A DNA stretch of 64,000 nt, taken from IMG/VR virus record IMGVR_UViG_3300040801_001025, positions 1 to 64,000 of that record. One strand, 5' to 3'. A program made the translations under genes and the position numbers. A model generated the notes under the pieces. That model made no database searches, was not told the DNA's origin, and saw only the letters and a list, made by a program, of their open reading frames with translations. Below are positions 33,234 through 42,800 of this stretch, in pieces (position 1 is the stretch's first letter; every line of letters begins with the position of its first letter). Source of the DNA: a virus.

Positions 33234-33768
33234 ACTCAACGGACGAACACTATATCCCGATGGGGATTCTATTGTCAGTAAAGAGTATTTGTATGAACAC
33301 GTACTCGATGGTGGCAGTGTAGCAGATGTTTGTTTAGATGAAGAAGATTATAACTCTGAAGAAATTAAAACCTATAATAGAAAATATCCATTAGACAGAG
33401 CACGTATCAAGACTTCGGTAAAGCCATTGTCCACAGAATGGAACATACCAGAAGAATATAAAAATCTGAATATAAAACAACATGTTATGAAATGTTTGGA
33501 ACGGGAATTGAAGGAACGCCCACTATCCACTGAGAAGATTAAGAAGCGTATCTATCGAACTAAGATGGAACTTCGTATCTGGAAAGAACGTGGTCTAGAT
33601 GATTTGCTCAGAACGCTCGTATACATAGTAAGTACCTTTGAAGAGAATGATATAGTTTGGGGGACAGGCAGGGGAAGCTCCTGTGCTAGCTATGTCTTGT
33701 ACTTAATTGGTATACATCAAGTAGATAGTGTACGGTACGGGCTGGATGTGGGCGAGTTCTTCCGCTAA
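33226..33768 (+). CDS. N-terminal half of a split C-family (DnaE-like) DNA polymerase
   Basis: Residues 146-180 carry 'GTGRGSSCAS', then 'LYLIGIHQVDSVRYGLDVGEFF', which is the start of the DnaE palm: G-x-G-R-G-S-x-x-x-S followed by [LY]-x-L-[GK]-I-x-x-[IV]-D-[PS]-[LV]-R-[YF]-x-L-x-F-E-R-F. The 70 residues before it are helical and match the region that precedes the palm in DnaE ('LERELKER...MELRIWKERGLDDLL'). No PHP domain is present. The protein ends at 180 aa, exactly where DnaE continues to the catalytic P-D-x-D-x-D-F motif. That motif opens the gene at 37962. The dNTP-binding Gly-Arg-Gly-Ser is intact. Located between uvsW and the clamp loader. Confidence 0.75.
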   Translation: MNKLNGRTLYPDGDSIVSKEYLYEHVLDGGSVADVCLDEEDYNSEEIKTYNRKYPLDRARIKTSVKPLSTEWNIPEEYKNLNIKQHVMKCLERELKERPLSTEKIKKRIYRTKMELRIWKERGLDDLLRTLVYIVSTFEENDIVWGTGRGSSCASYVLYLIGIHQVDSVRYGLDVGEFFR

Positions 33769-33776
33769 AGGTTCTG

Positions 33777-33784
33777 TATAAATA
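33777..33784 (+). promoter_or_regulatory. Late promoter box TATAAATA
   Basis: Exact box, 30 bases upstream of the ATG at 33815 with GAGAGG between. Confidence 0.75.
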
Positions 33785-33814
33785 CTCCTACTGTACCTAA
33801 ACGAGAGGAACCAT

Positions 33815-34207
33815 ATGTCTAGAGTAAGAAGCATAAAAGGTGAAATCGTAGACTTCGATTTCATGCGTACTAAGAAAAAAATGGAAGACCGTTCTAAATC
33901 CAAAGAAGTTGAAATGCGTGAGAACTATGTGGATATCAAACGTCGTCGTCGTAATCCTTATAGAAATGTTGCTGAACTTGTAGAAGAGCAGCGAAAGAAT
34001 GAAGATGATGTACGTTCTCGATTAAGAGCACAAAAAGCTCAGAAGGAAGCGGATGGTGAAGGTATTGAAAGTACACCAGAACCTACTACTACAGCCACAC
34101 CTACCGCAACTAGTCGTCGCACTTCAAAAACTGTGGTTAAGCGTAAGCAACCTACGCCAACCAGCACACCGGATGAAGACGATACACTTGAAGAAGATGA
34201 AGATTAA
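33815..34207 (+). CDS. Basic protein with Thr/Pro-rich tail (130 aa)
   Basis: Unrecognised. The first 75 residues are strongly basic and helical (K-R-R-R-R-N in the centre); the tail is Thr, Pro and Ser-rich with a final acidic run. A late promoter suggests a virion-associated or DNA-binding protein. No family is recognised. Confidence 0.65.
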   Translation: MSRVRSIKGEIVDFDFMRTKKKMEDRSKSKEVEMRENYVDIKRRRRNPYRNVAELVEEQRKNEDDVRSRLRAQKAQKEADGEGIESTPEPTTTATPTATSRRTSKTVVKRKQPTPTSTPDEDDTLEEDED

Positions 34208-34216
34208 GGATAATAT

Positions 34217-34561
34217 ATGTCAGAACAAGAACTACAGGCCATCGATGATCACATTCTATTTGAATTCGTAGAAGATGTGGGAGGCGGTGGCTTCTTGCAG
34301 AAAAGTGGAAGCGGTGTAGTCATCGCAGAAGGGCACGAGAAACAACTTGATACTTGTAGATGGATTAGAGCATTATCCATTGGCCCTGATGTAAATGAGG
34401 AATTCAAGGTAGGAGACGTTCTCCTAATTGAAAATCTTCAATGGACAACTATGTTCATGGTCAAAGATAAAGGTCAAAAGTATTGGCAGACTAAGGCTGA
34501 GCATGTTCTAGCTACTATTGACCCTGATAACCCACCGGAAGAAATCAAGAACTTCCTATGA
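34217..34561 (+). CDS. GroES-like co-chaperonin (gp31 analogue)
   Basis: Probable partner of the host GroEL for folding the capsid protein. The 114-residue product has the cpn10 layout: N-terminal strand 'AIDDHILFEF', a mobile-loop region around residues 18-30 ('GGGGFLQKSGSGVVIAE'), a central 'IGPDVNEEFKVGDVLLIENLQW' and a C-terminal strand 'YWQTKAEHVLATI'. The pattern [IV]-G-P-x(5)-F-x-V-G-D-x-V-L matches GroES/gp31. The identity of the loop residues is too divergent to be certain. Confidence 0.7.
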   Translation: MSEQELQAIDDHILFEFVEDVGGGGFLQKSGSGVVIAEGHEKQLDTCRWIRALSIGPDVNEEFKVGDVLLIENLQWTTMFMVKDKGQKYWQTKAEHVLATIDPDNPPEEIKNFL

Positions 34562-34569
34562 TCTGATAC

Positions 34570-34622
34570 TTGATATATGGGGAGTTCTGGAGTATAATGC
34601 TCCTAAAAAGGACTCCCCATAT
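34570..34622 (+). promoter_or_regulatory. Sigma70-like promoter and operator-like dyads before the gp44 gene
   Basis: TTGATA (34570-34575), 17 bases, TATAAT (34593-34598). The -10 sits in the loop of GGAG/CTCC (34589-34592 with 34600-34603). An outer perfect 11-bp repeat ATATGGGGAGT (34575-34585) and ACTCCCCATAT (34612-34622) flanks everything, and its right arm covers the start codon of the clamp-loader gene. Confidence 0.75.
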
Positions 34623-35547
34623 GCTACAAAAATTATGGGTCGAGAAGTATCGGCCTACTTCCTTAGATGAATACATCTTTCAAAATAGCAGTCACGATGA
34701 GGCATTTCGTCAGTACATCAAAGACGGTACAATTCCTAATTTATTACTAGCTGGCCATCCCGGCACAGGTAAAACGGCACTTGCAAATATACTCAAGCAT
34801 GAGTTAGATATTGCAGATGCTGATTTCAAAGTCATGAATGCGTCTGACGATAACTCAGTAGAAACAGTTCGTAGAGAAATCAAAGCATTTATTCGTACAC
34901 TTCCATTAGGTGATTTTAAAGTCGTCTTCTTAGACGAGGCTGATTACCTTACGCCAAACGCTCAAGCTGCACTTCGCGGTATCATGGAAGAAAATAGCGA
35001 TAGTGTTAGATTCATTCTAACATGTAATGCTCCGCAAAAACTGCACAAAGCTATCAAGTCTCGTTGTCAGGAATATGCATTTGAGAGTCTGGACAAGAAG
35101 ACTATGATGCGTGCTGCTGCTAAAATTCTAGTGGCTGAAAAAATTAAAGCTAAAGGTACTAAAATTCTAGCAGAATATGTAGACTTGGCATATCCTGATA
35201 TGCGCAAACTGATACAGATGCTTGAGCAGGGCTCTCGTACTGGCGAACTTCTTCCTCCCGAAGAACCTACTGATTCTCTTATGACAATGGTCGAAATTGC
35301 CGATGTACTTGAGAATGATGGATGGTTAGAAGCAAGGAACAGACTGGCCGGTAAGCTCAATGAAGATGACTTTGTGCCAGCTTATCGATTCCTTTACGAA
35401 CATCTGCATGAGCTTGGTAAATTCGAAGACCCTGACAAATGGGTAGAAGGCCAGCTTATTATCACAAACTATTTAAGAGACGACGCGATAATTGCTGATC
35501 GTGAAATGAATTTTTCAGCATGCCTATTAAGATTGGAGAAAGTATAA
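34621..35547 (+). CDS. 44: Sliding clamp loader large subunit gp44
   Basis: AAA+ ATPase that opens the gp45 clamp. Begins 'MLQKLWVEKYRPTSLDEYI', the standard RFC/gp44 start. Walker A 'GHPGTGKT' (45-52), Walker B 'VVFLDEADYL' (about 101-110), sensor 1 'RFILTCNAP' and the arginine-finger 'SRCQ' segment are all present. 308 aa, near T4 gp44 (319). The start at 34621 is set by homology; the frame stays open upstream through the promoter region. The start codon is in the arm of an inverted repeat and has only a weak ribosome binding site (AAGGAC). Confidence 0.95.
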   Translation: MLQKLWVEKYRPTSLDEYIFQNSSHDEAFRQYIKDGTIPNLLLAGHPGTGKTALANILKHELDIADADFKVMNASDDNSVETVRREIKAFIRTLPLGDFKVVFLDEADYLTPNAQAALRGIMEENSDSVRFILTCNAPQKLHKAIKSRCQEYAFESLDKKTMMRAAAKILVAEKIKAKGTKILAEYVDLAYPDMRKLIQMLEQGSRTGELLPPEEPTDSLMTMVEIADVLENDGWLEARNRLAGKLNEDDFVPAYRFLYEHLHELGKFEDPDKWVEGQLIITNYLRDDAIIADREMNFSACLLRLEKV

Positions 35548-35548
35548 A

Positions 35549-35872
35549 ATGCGTTCATTCATAACTGAAGAACAAAAGAAAACAATAAAGCAGGAAGAAG
35601 AGCTAGATGCGGTTGCTTCATTTCCTGATAAGAATCAGAAACTAGCGTGGAAGCGTAAGCGGAAACGCATTGTAGAGTTGATTGGTAGAATTGAACCATA
35701 CGAAGAACAGATTCGAGATTTGATTCTGAAGAAGCAGCCAATCATGGATCAGATTGATGAGGTACGTGCAGCTATGGTGAAGGACTGTATTCATCCTCGC
35801 GAAGAGCTTGTTCATAAGGGCACACACATTGAATGTAAATTCTGTCAGAGGAAACTAAAACCAGTTGGCTGA
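35549..35872 (+). CDS. Helical protein with C-terminal zinc-ribbon-like Cys (107 aa)
   Basis: Unrecognised. Mostly helical and charged, with 'CIHPREEL' and then 'HIECKFCQRKL' at the C-terminus, i.e. C-x-H ... C-x2-C, a possible zinc-binding knuckle. It lies between the two clamp-loader subunit genes, two bases after the first and overlapping the second. Confidence 0.65.
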   Translation: MRSFITEEQKKTIKQEEELDAVASFPDKNQKLAWKRKRKRIVELIGRIEPYEEQIRDLILKKQPIMDQIDEVRAAMVKDCIHPREELVHKGTHIECKFCQRKLKPVG

Positions 35873-36317
35873 GCGATTAGACATACATGAAGTATTGCGA
35901 AAAGTGGATGCGTTTGATCGTGATTACTTTCGCAATCTTAGCGATGAAGAACAGAAAGGTCTATCACCTTACATCATGATGCGATGGCTAGGAGGTTGTA
36001 AATCACCTCTTCAGATTCAGCTTGTGAACAAATTCATGAACAGTGCAGTGTTTGAGCTTGGGGATCATCCCAAGCTCCTGTATAATCTTGCGTTGTGCTC
36101 TACTGATCGTCGTCCTAAGAAGTACAGCTTTATAAAGACTGCAAAGGATAAGAGTCTGGGCAAAGTTGCTGAGGTCGTGAAACGATATTACAAGTGCAGC
36201 GGTAGAGTTGCAGTTCAATACTTGGAAGTATTGGACGATGCTGATATTTTACAAATGGCCGAAGAGCTTGGCATGCAAGATGATGAAATAAAGAAACTTA
36301 AACTGGAGTTGAAGTGA
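35865..36317 (+). CDS. 62: Clamp loader small subunit gp62
   Basis: Non-ATPase subunit of the gp44/62 loader. Features shared with gp62 of T4-like phages: 'DYFRNLSDEEQKGLSPYIMMRWL' near residues 19-41 and 'LVNKFMNSAVFELGDHPKLLYNLALC' near 54-79. 150 aa against 187 in T4. The start appears to be TTG at 35865, overlapping the previous stop, with AGAGGA about 12 bases upstream; no ATG fits. GTGA overlap with the next gene. Confidence 0.8.
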   Translation: MAERLDIHEVLRKVDAFDRDYFRNLSDEEQKGLSPYIMMRWLGGCKSPLQIQLVNKFMNSAVFELGDHPKLLYNLALCSTDRRPKKYSFIKTAKDKSLGKVAEVVKRYYKCSGRVAVQYLEVLDDADILQMAEELGMQDDEIKKLKLELK

Positions 36318-36991
36318 AAAATTATTTCGAATGCAAATACTGCTTTAAGAAGTACACCAGTGAAAAGCTATTCAACAAGCATGAATGTAAAGAAATGCGA
36401 ATTGAAAAGCTAATGCGTAGTAATACTGGCATGGCGGCATATGAGATTCATTGCGAGTGGAGACGTGCAAGAGGTATGGCACCGCTATCTAAAGAACGTT
36501 TTAGCGAATCCCGAGCATTGACTTCCATGGTCAAGTTTGTAAAATTCTCCAAGCGTGTTGCTCTACCTGCGCGTTCAAAGTTTATCAAATACATGTCTGA
36601 GCTTGGCATTCATGCTAAGGACTGGTGTAACAATAAAGTCTATGAGCATTACATCTCTAAGTTTGATGAATTAGTAACGCCAGAAGAACAAGCTGATGTG
36701 ACGTTAGAAACGATTAATCAACTTGCGAAAATCTATCGGTGTGAAACAGGTGATGTGTTAGCTCACATGCTACCAGACACTGCGATAAAGCTCATGCAAG
36801 CTCGTAAATTCTCACCATGGGTGATGCTACTATCTACTAAGTTTCACAGCTTCATGATGTATGGAATGTCACCGGAGCAACGTGCCCTACTTGAAGTCTA
36901 CGTTGATCCTAAGATTTGGAATGACAGACTTAAAGAGAATCCTGAGTTCACAAACCGAATGAAAAAGATTGTAAAATCTTTAGGGCTTTAA
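36314..36991 (+). CDS. C2H2 zinc-finger protein (225 aa)
   Basis: Begins with GTG in a GTGA overlap with gp62. Residues about 7-25 '[19 protein letters not shown]' form a single C2H2/C2HC zinc finger, followed by a basic helical region and a helical C-terminal domain. Similar proteins occur beside clamp-loader genes in marine T4-like phages, with no known role. Its end overlaps the convergent tail-fibre gene by four bases. Confidence 0.7.
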   Translation: MKNYFECKYCFKKYTSEKLFNKHECKEMRIEKLMRSNTGMAAYEIHCEWRRARGMAPLSKERFSESRALTSMVKFVKFSKRVALPARSKFIKYMSELGIHAKDWCNNKVYEHYISKFDELVTPEEQADVTLETINQLAKIYRCETGDVLAHMLPDTAIKLMQARKFSPWVMLLSTKFHSFMMYGMSPEQRALLEVYVDPKIWNDRLKENPEFTNRMKKIVKSLGL

Positions 36992-37917
36992 TATCTGACA
37001 GCTATAAATCTATATGACCATTGACCAGTAGTTACAGCCACACCTTGGTTATTGCTACCACCGCCATTTTTTGGACATATGTAAGGGCCTTGCGTGATAG
37101 AATATGTCGTATTTGTCCATTTAAAATAAAGATTAGTAGCATTGCAATATATGACAAATCTGTTTTGGTTAACAGGAATACCGCCACCAACGTTCACCTG
37201 TAAAGTTTCAACTGCACCACCGCCGACTGGAATTCTCTCACCAACTACATAACCGTTATTTGCGGATGTGCATTCTAAATATACCATATAAATGTCTGGA
37301 ACGCCACCAAGACCGTGTGATTCAGTAATGGTAGCTGTGGTAAGTGATCGTAAGCCTGACCTAAACACTGTTCCGGCAACGTCACCCGCTGGTCCCTGCG
37401 GACCTTGTGGACCTGTTGGACCGGCTGGGCCTGTTGGACCGGCTGGACCGGCTGGACCTGTAGCACCTGTCGCACCTGTTGGACCGGCTGGACCGACTGG
37501 TCCCGGTGGACCCGGTGTCAATGAAATAGTATCAACTTCATCTTTTAATTCTTGAATAGCATCTTGTACATTATTTGAACCTATGCTATTATACGGTGTG
37601 AAACTAACATCATTTGCATTAATTGTACTACCTAATGTCGCCCATGTTGAACCATTGAAAACATAAAGCTGCTCATCGGTTTGGTTCCACCATGTTTGAC
37701 CTTCAAGTGGATTATTGATTACGCTAGAAGGCGGTGTACCCGGAGTTGGACCTTCAGGTGATGAAAAGTTTGCAGCAAGTTGTACAAGGTTTTGCTGTCG
37801 AGCAGCACCATAATCAAGACGGCGTTTACCAGTGAAGGTCACACCATGATTGAATACAACCTCTGTGTCTAAAACTGAAAAACTACTCCCATCGGGAAGA
37901 TTAATAGTATAGGCCAT
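36988..37917 (-). CDS. Tail fibre protein with collagen-like repeat
   Basis: Probable receptor-binding or fibre component. The ATG at 37917 follows GCGGAG and a minus-strand late promoter. Residues 1-130 contain a typical fibre module ('[24 protein letters not shown]', one Trp-repeat unit like those in the 14.8 kb protein). Residues 136-179 are about 14 Gly-x-y collagen triplets (GPxGPx/GATGAT) and would form a trimeric triple helix. The C-terminal 125 residues are a beta-rich tip. 309 aa in all. Confidence 0.85.
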   Translation of the reverse strand: MAYTINLPDGSSFSVLDTEVVFNHGVTFTGKRRLDYGAARQQNLVQLAANFSSPEGPTPGTPPSSVINNPLEGQTWWNQTDEQLYVFNGSTWATLGSTINANDVSFTPYNSIGSNNVQDAIQELKDEVDTISLTPGPPGPVGPAGPTGATGATGPAGPAGPTGPAGPTGPQGPQGPAGDVAGTVFRSGLRSLTTATITESHGLGGVPDIYMVYLECTSANNGYVVGERIPVGGGAVETLQVNVGGGIPVNQNRFVIYCNATNLYFKWTNTTYSITQGPYICPKNGGGSNNQGVAVTTGQWSYRFIAVRY

Positions 37918-37937
37918 TATATAACTCCGCTTTACTA

Positions 37938-37945
37938 TATTTATA
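37938..37945 (-). promoter_or_regulatory. Late promoter box TATAAATA (minus strand)
   Basis: TATTTATA on the plus strand, 21 bases upstream of the collagen-like fibre gene. On the plus strand the overlapping TATAAAGG may serve the divergent polymerase-half gene. Confidence 0.75.
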
Positions 37946-37961
37946 AAGGGGTCCATAACAC

Positions 37962-38549
37962 ATGGATATTGACATAGATATCGCACCTGAAGTTGATGTA
38001 GAGGAATTATTCCCTAATGTCATTCGCAGTTCGCGAATTGAGAATGACGAACTCAAGAAACACAATGTCGGGTATCATTTTCAAAACATAGCGGTTGATC
38101 CTATAACTGGTTTTGCTGCAATTCCAGCAAAACCAGATAAACCTGTCGATCAGCTTAAAGAACATGGATATATTAAAATTGATATGATTACTGTAAATCT
38201 ACTTAAGCATTTTAAATCTAAAGAAGAAATGCGAGAATTGCAAGAAAAGGAGCCTGATTGGTCACTACTTGAAGATGAAGAAGTTGTTTCTAAACTTTTT
38301 CACTTAGCAAAGCATTTTGATGTTATTTCTAGAGTTAAACCAAGGTCCATTGTGGCACTTGCTGATGTATTTGCTTTGATTCGTCCGAACAAACTTAAAA
38401 TGTTAGATAAATACCTTAGTAACCCGGAGCAGTATCGGGAAGAGCTTTTTACTAAACGCGATCCATCTGATATGAGACGCGCACACGCTCTTCCTTACGC
38501 TCTGCTTATTGTGCTACAATTACATTTGATAAAAGAAGGTAGAATATGA
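37962..38549 (+). CDS. C-terminal half of a split C-family (DnaE-like) DNA polymerase
   Basis: The protein opens M-D-I-D-I-D-I, the catalytic P-D-x-D-x-D-F motif of DnaE (Asp2 and Asp4 for E. coli Asp401 and Asp403). Further matches in order: 'KKHNVGYHF' (His-Ala-Ala-Gly-Val-like), '[21 protein letters not shown]' (residues 61-81; third catalytic Asp at Asp74, E. coli Asp555 in K-F-D-F-L-G-L), '[23 protein letters not shown]' (120-142; the fingers motif R-L-x-P-x-x-F-x-D-L-x-A-L-x-A-L-x-R-P-G) and '[20 protein letters not shown]' (172-191; F-x-K-S-H-A-x-A-Y-A-x-x-x-Y). The protein is 195 aa, far smaller than the corresponding region of DnaE. It pairs with the gene ending at 33768. ATGA overlap with the next gene. 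Confidence 0.75.
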   Translation: MDIDIDIAPEVDVEELFPNVIRSSRIENDELKKHNVGYHFQNIAVDPITGFAAIPAKPDKPVDQLKEHGYIKIDMITVNLLKHFKSKEEMRELQEKEPDWSLLEDEEVVSKLFHLAKHFDVISRVKPRSIVALADVFALIRPNKLKMLDKYLSNPEQYREELFTKRDPSDMRRAHALPYALLIVLQLHLIKEGRI

Positions 38550-39034
38550 AATTAAGTGACATTAAACCCATAAGGCCAATTCTAGAACAAGGTCCAATGG
38601 ATATGGATATGGATATGGATGATATGGGTATGGATGATATGGGTATGGACGATGGTCCACAGCCACAGCAAGGCTCTGCTGATACTGCCGCAGATGAAGA
38701 AATTGGTCCGTTCGTGGGTGAGTTGAATGCAACTCAGCTTGGAATTGTTCTGAGTATGAAATTGGCCGGTTCTCCAGAACTTGCACATGCCGAGCTTTCA
38801 GATACTCGTAACGTAGTATCCGGCCGTAACTTCTTAGAAGATAACGGATACATTGAAATTAATGATGACGTTGATCCGCCAACTGCTGAACTTACAGATA
38901 AAGCAGAAGATGTTATTAACAAGAACGCATTAACTGGCGGTGACGGCCCAGACGGTGCCGGTCTCAGTGATAAAGGCAAAAAACTATTGAAACGTTATAA
39001 TGAAATGAAAGAAAGTTGGAAGACTGTCGAATAA
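38546..39034 (+). CDS. Hypothetical protein with Met-Asp repeats and head-targeting-like start (162 aa)
   Basis: N-terminus [14 protein letters not shown] ends in I-x-E, like a prohead protease site. Residues about 19-36 are an MD/MDD/GMDD repeat, encoded by repeated 'atggat' units. The rest has the look of a winged-helix domain ('TQLGIVLSMKLAGSPELAHAEL') followed by a polar tail. Function unknown. It is coupled to the polymerase-half gene by ATGA. Confidence 0.6.
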   Translation: MKLSDIKPIRPILEQGPMDMDMDMDDMGMDDMGMDDGPQPQQGSADTAADEEIGPFVGELNATQLGIVLSMKLAGSPELAHAELSDTRNVVSGRNFLEDNGYIEINDDVDPPTAELTDKAEDVINKNALTGGDGPDGAGLSDKGKKLLKRYNEMKESWKTVE

Positions 39035-39475
39035 TTACAGTGTGCCAGAAGTGAGGGGTTTGTAAACAATCTCAATACCCTCTGGTACTTCCTTTCTCTT
39101 ACGCTTTCTGACCTTGTTAGGACCATTCATGTTGAACTGTGGCAGTGGGCCAATTACTCTAGTTACATAGTCAATAGGAAAGGCCCTGAATATAGAAGAT
39201 GCTTCTTCTACTAAGTTTCTCTTAGAAAATTCTACAGAAATAGGATAGCGATCCCCATTCGAATCGTACCATTCATAAGCAATACGAATCAAATCCTCTT
39301 CGCTGAAGTTTTCTGGTCCACATAAGTCTATAACATAGCTGTAGATATATTTCTTGCTAATGTTATCAATGATATTCAAAAAGCTTTCATCGTTAAATCG
39401 GATTAATGTAATGAATTCATACCCATCGTAATCTTCGGGATGTGGTTCTACAACTAATGGAAATTTTTTATTCAT
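39035..39475 (-). CDS. Hypothetical protein (146 aa), minus strand
   Basis: Unrecognised. The ATG at 39475 follows AAGGAA in the minus strand and a late-promoter variant CATAAATA (39496-39503). Acidic and aromatic first half, basic tail (KVRKRKRKE). It lies between the fibre cluster and the polymerase-half operon and ends one base after it. Confidence 0.65.
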   Translation of the reverse strand: MNKKFPLVVEPHPEDYDGYEFITLIRFNDESFLNIIDNISKKYIYSYVIDLCGPENFSEEDLIRIAYEWYDSNGDRYPISVEFSKRNLVEEASSIFRAFPIDYVTRVIGPLPQFNMNGPNKVRKRKRKEVPEGIEIVYKPLTSGTL

Positions 39476-39539
39476 GGCAATTCCTTGTATCTTTATATTT
39501 ATGAACAAGATACGATGATGTTAAGATGGCTATATTAAC

Positions 39540-39854
39540 TTATATGGTTTCTATAACACCGCACGAGTCGCCTTGCTTGTAAACCACAAAGTTAATATAT
39601 CCAGCTTGAGCAGATGTTAAAATAATTCTAAACTGATTAGAATTATCAATAATGATTTGATCTGGAAGTATCTGCTCATCATTAACAAATACTTGCAATC
39701 CAATATTCGTAGAATCATTGTTATGCTTTACTACCCATTCTGTAGATGGCGTATCTTGAAAGAAAGTATACGGACACAAAGTGAACGCGTCACTTAGCAT
39801 CAAATAGAATTCGCCCGTATCTTTACTTCTGTGTATTTGTCTTAATGTACTCAT
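39540..39854 (-). CDS. Fibre-attachment-domain protein (104 aa)
   Basis: Probable small virion/fibre-associated protein. Residues about 40-95 match the N-terminal domain of the adjacent long fibre: W-x-[IV]-x-H ... V-[YF]-[IV]-N-[DN]-x(3)-P-D-x-[IF], then G-x-[IV]-x-F. This suggests a duplicated virion-attachment domain standing alone. It is the last gene of the minus-strand fibre group. Confidence 0.6.
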   Translation of the reverse strand: MSTLRQIHRSKDTGEFYLMLSDAFTLCPYTFFQDTPSTEWVVKHNNDSTNIGLQVFVNDEQILPDQIIIDNSNQFRIILTSAQAGYINFVVYKQGDSCGVIETI

Positions 39855-39869
39855 TTTATTATATTCCCG

Positions 39870-42800
39870 TTATGATGTACTTTGTGCCGCTACAGAGTTC
39901 AATACGTTTCCGCTCGAAGCGATGTCACCAACATCAGTACTTGTTGTGAATGGCGCAGCAAATGGGAATCTATCAATTCTATTAGATAACGTGTCGCCAG
40001 CGTGATAACCATCACTTGCTGATCGCAATGCCCTACCTAGACGTTTTGGTACAGCTAGATCGCCTACATCGGTGGCCGTAACAAAAGGTGTTGAGAATGG
40101 GAACCTATCGACTTGTGCAGTCCCTGCGCCACCGGGGAAATTAAGATCACCTGCAACAAAGTAACCATCACTATCAGATTGTGTTCCACCAGTTCTCCAG
40201 CGTTCTGTAATTAGATCACCAACGTCAGTTGATGTTACAAAAGGTGAGGACAATGGGAAGCTCTCAATAGTATTAAGCAAAATAGGTGCAGGGTTATTCG
40301 GGTTTCTACCACCCGAAACATAGCCATCTGTATCAGATTCGTGTCCAGAGCCATTAACGCTGGCTTGTGTCATATCACCAATGGCGCTTGAAGTTGTAAA
40401 CGGAGCACTGAATGGGAATGAACGAATACTACTTCTGACAGCCGGACTTAATGTTGGTTCAAATCCACCAATTGTAAATCCTTGAGAACTTGATAGATCA
40501 CTCACGCCTGAAGCATTAGCAATAGGAGCTATCAAATCGCCTACATCGGTAGCCGTTACAAATGGTGATGATGCTGGTATTCTATCAACAGACGCATAGA
40601 TAATTGGAACACCACTATCGAAGCCGCCTGCTACAAATAAATCAGTACTTCCACTATGACCTGTGGCAACTGATCGATTAGAATTCAAACTACCTATGTC
40701 TGTAGCTATGGTAAAAGGTGATGATAGTGGGAACGATCTAACGTCATTGTACACAATACTCGGTGAACTACTGTAACCACCTGAAATATATCCATCATTA
40801 TAACTTAATGCCCCTGCTGATGGCGTTGGTGTAACTGTAGGTGTCGGTGTGGCAGTCGGAGTTAATGTAGGTGTAACTGTCACAGTTGGTGTCGGTGTTG
40901 GCGTTGGCGCAAATCCCGTGCCATCTTCTAAGCCAGAAGAACCTCGTGCGATACCACCTCCGATATCACCTACATCAGTGCTATTTGTAAATGGCGAACT
41001 GAATGGGAATCTTGTAATAGAGAATAAGGTTACGGGTGCTAATCCACCACCGATGAATCCATCTGTGTTGCTTGAGTGACCAGAGGCTTGATATCTGCCA
41101 GTAGGTCCAATATCTCCAACATCTGTTGCCGTTACAAATGGAGCCGAGAATGGGAATCGATCAACCGTTCTAACTGAGCCCGGTGCTGTACCTCCAGCCC
41201 TATATCCGTCAGTGTCAGAATTATGTCCCGTACTCAAGTTGATAGTTTCAGTTAGATTACCAACATCTGTGGCTGTAGTAAAGCTTGTAGTAAACGGATA
41301 GCGTTCAATCGTATTTACAAACGGTGTGACAGGTGTTCTACCGCCCATAGTATAACCATGGGTGTCTGATTGTGTTCCAGCAAAACGATTTGTAGCTACA
41401 TTCAAATCACCTATATCAGTTGCAGTTATAAATGGTGCTGCAAACGGATATTCTTGAATTACGTTGGTAACGCCCCCGGCGCTATCACCGCCAGCAACGT
41501 AACCACTGTTACCATCACTTGAAGCACTCAAGTTGAACAGTCCGGTTGTTAAGTTTCCAACGTCGGTTGTGGTTGTAAATGGCGACGTGAAAGGGAAACT
41601 CTCAACACTATCACTTCTTCCAAATGGACCCGTGCCAGTAGCGCCACCCATCACATATCCATCAGAACCTGAAGCTGCACCTTCGCCTACAAAAATTGCC
41701 ACTTGTAGACTTCCAATATTAGTCGCATTTGTAAATGGTGAACTGAACGGGAATGATCGTATTTCAGAAGTTGATACATTAGCTGGAGTAGTGTAACCAC
41801 CTGCTGTATAACCTGTAAACAATCCTTCTAGCTCTGATAACGGTGTTGGAGATGGTGTAGGAGTAATCGTTACCGATACTGTAACGGTTGGCGTCACTGT
41901 AGGCGTTGGCGATACTGGCACTCCTGAAGATGATGGCGTAACTGTTGGTGTCAACGTTGCGGTCAACGTTGGTGTCAACGTTGGTGTCAACGTAGTAGTC
42001 GGAGTTACACTAGCAGTATTAGTTGGCGTCACAGTTGGCGTCACAGTTGGCGTAATCGAAGCTGTTGGTGTTACACTAGCAGTTACGGTAGGTGTATTAG
42101 TTGGCGTTGCTGTTAGTGTCGGCGTCACAGTTGGCGTAATTGAAGCTGTTGGCGTTACACTAGCAGTATTAGTTGGTGTAATCGTTGGCGTTGCTGTTAG
42201 TGTCGGCGTAATCGAAGCTGTCGGAGTTGGTGTCACGGATGCACCCGGCGTACCTGCTGGTGTTCCAGTAGGTGTCAATGTTGGCGTAGTGCTTTGAGTA
42301 ACAGTAACTGTTGGAGTCACTGTCGCTGATGGTGTTACGGTAGCAGTTACTGTAGGTGTAACAGTATTTGCTGGTGTTACACTTGGTGTAGTAGTTGGCG
42401 TGATTGTAACTGTGGCCGTTAGCGTCGGCGTAATCGAAGCTGTCGGAGTTGGTGTCACGGATACGCCCGGTGTACCTGCTGGTGTTCCAGTAGGCGTTAA
42501 TGTTGGTGTCACTGTAGCCGTTGGTGTTACACTAGCAGTATTAGTTGGTGTAATCGTTGGCGTTACAGTCGCACTCGCGGTTATTGTAGGCGATAATGTT
42601 GGTGTCGGAGTAACGGTAGCCGTATTAGTTGGTGTAAGAATTACTGTTGCTGTTGGAGTTGCTGTAACAGTTAATGTTGGTGTCAGCGTTGGTGTCAACG
42701 AAATCGTTGGCGTAGCTGATGGCGTAATAGTTACCGTGGCGCTCATTGTTGGCGTCAACGTTGGTGTTAGTGAAATAGTCGGCGTCACAGTTGGCGTCAC

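Noticed and set aside
35549-35872. Late co-activator gp33 or RegA
   Set aside because: Position in the clamp-loader cluster is suggestive, but no residues of either family could be recognised.
37292-37555. Plus-strand collagen-like frame (Gly-Pro repeats)
   Set aside because: Antisense of the minus-strand collagen repeat, which is near-palindromic in codons (GGN/CCN). The minus frame has the start signals and flanking domains.
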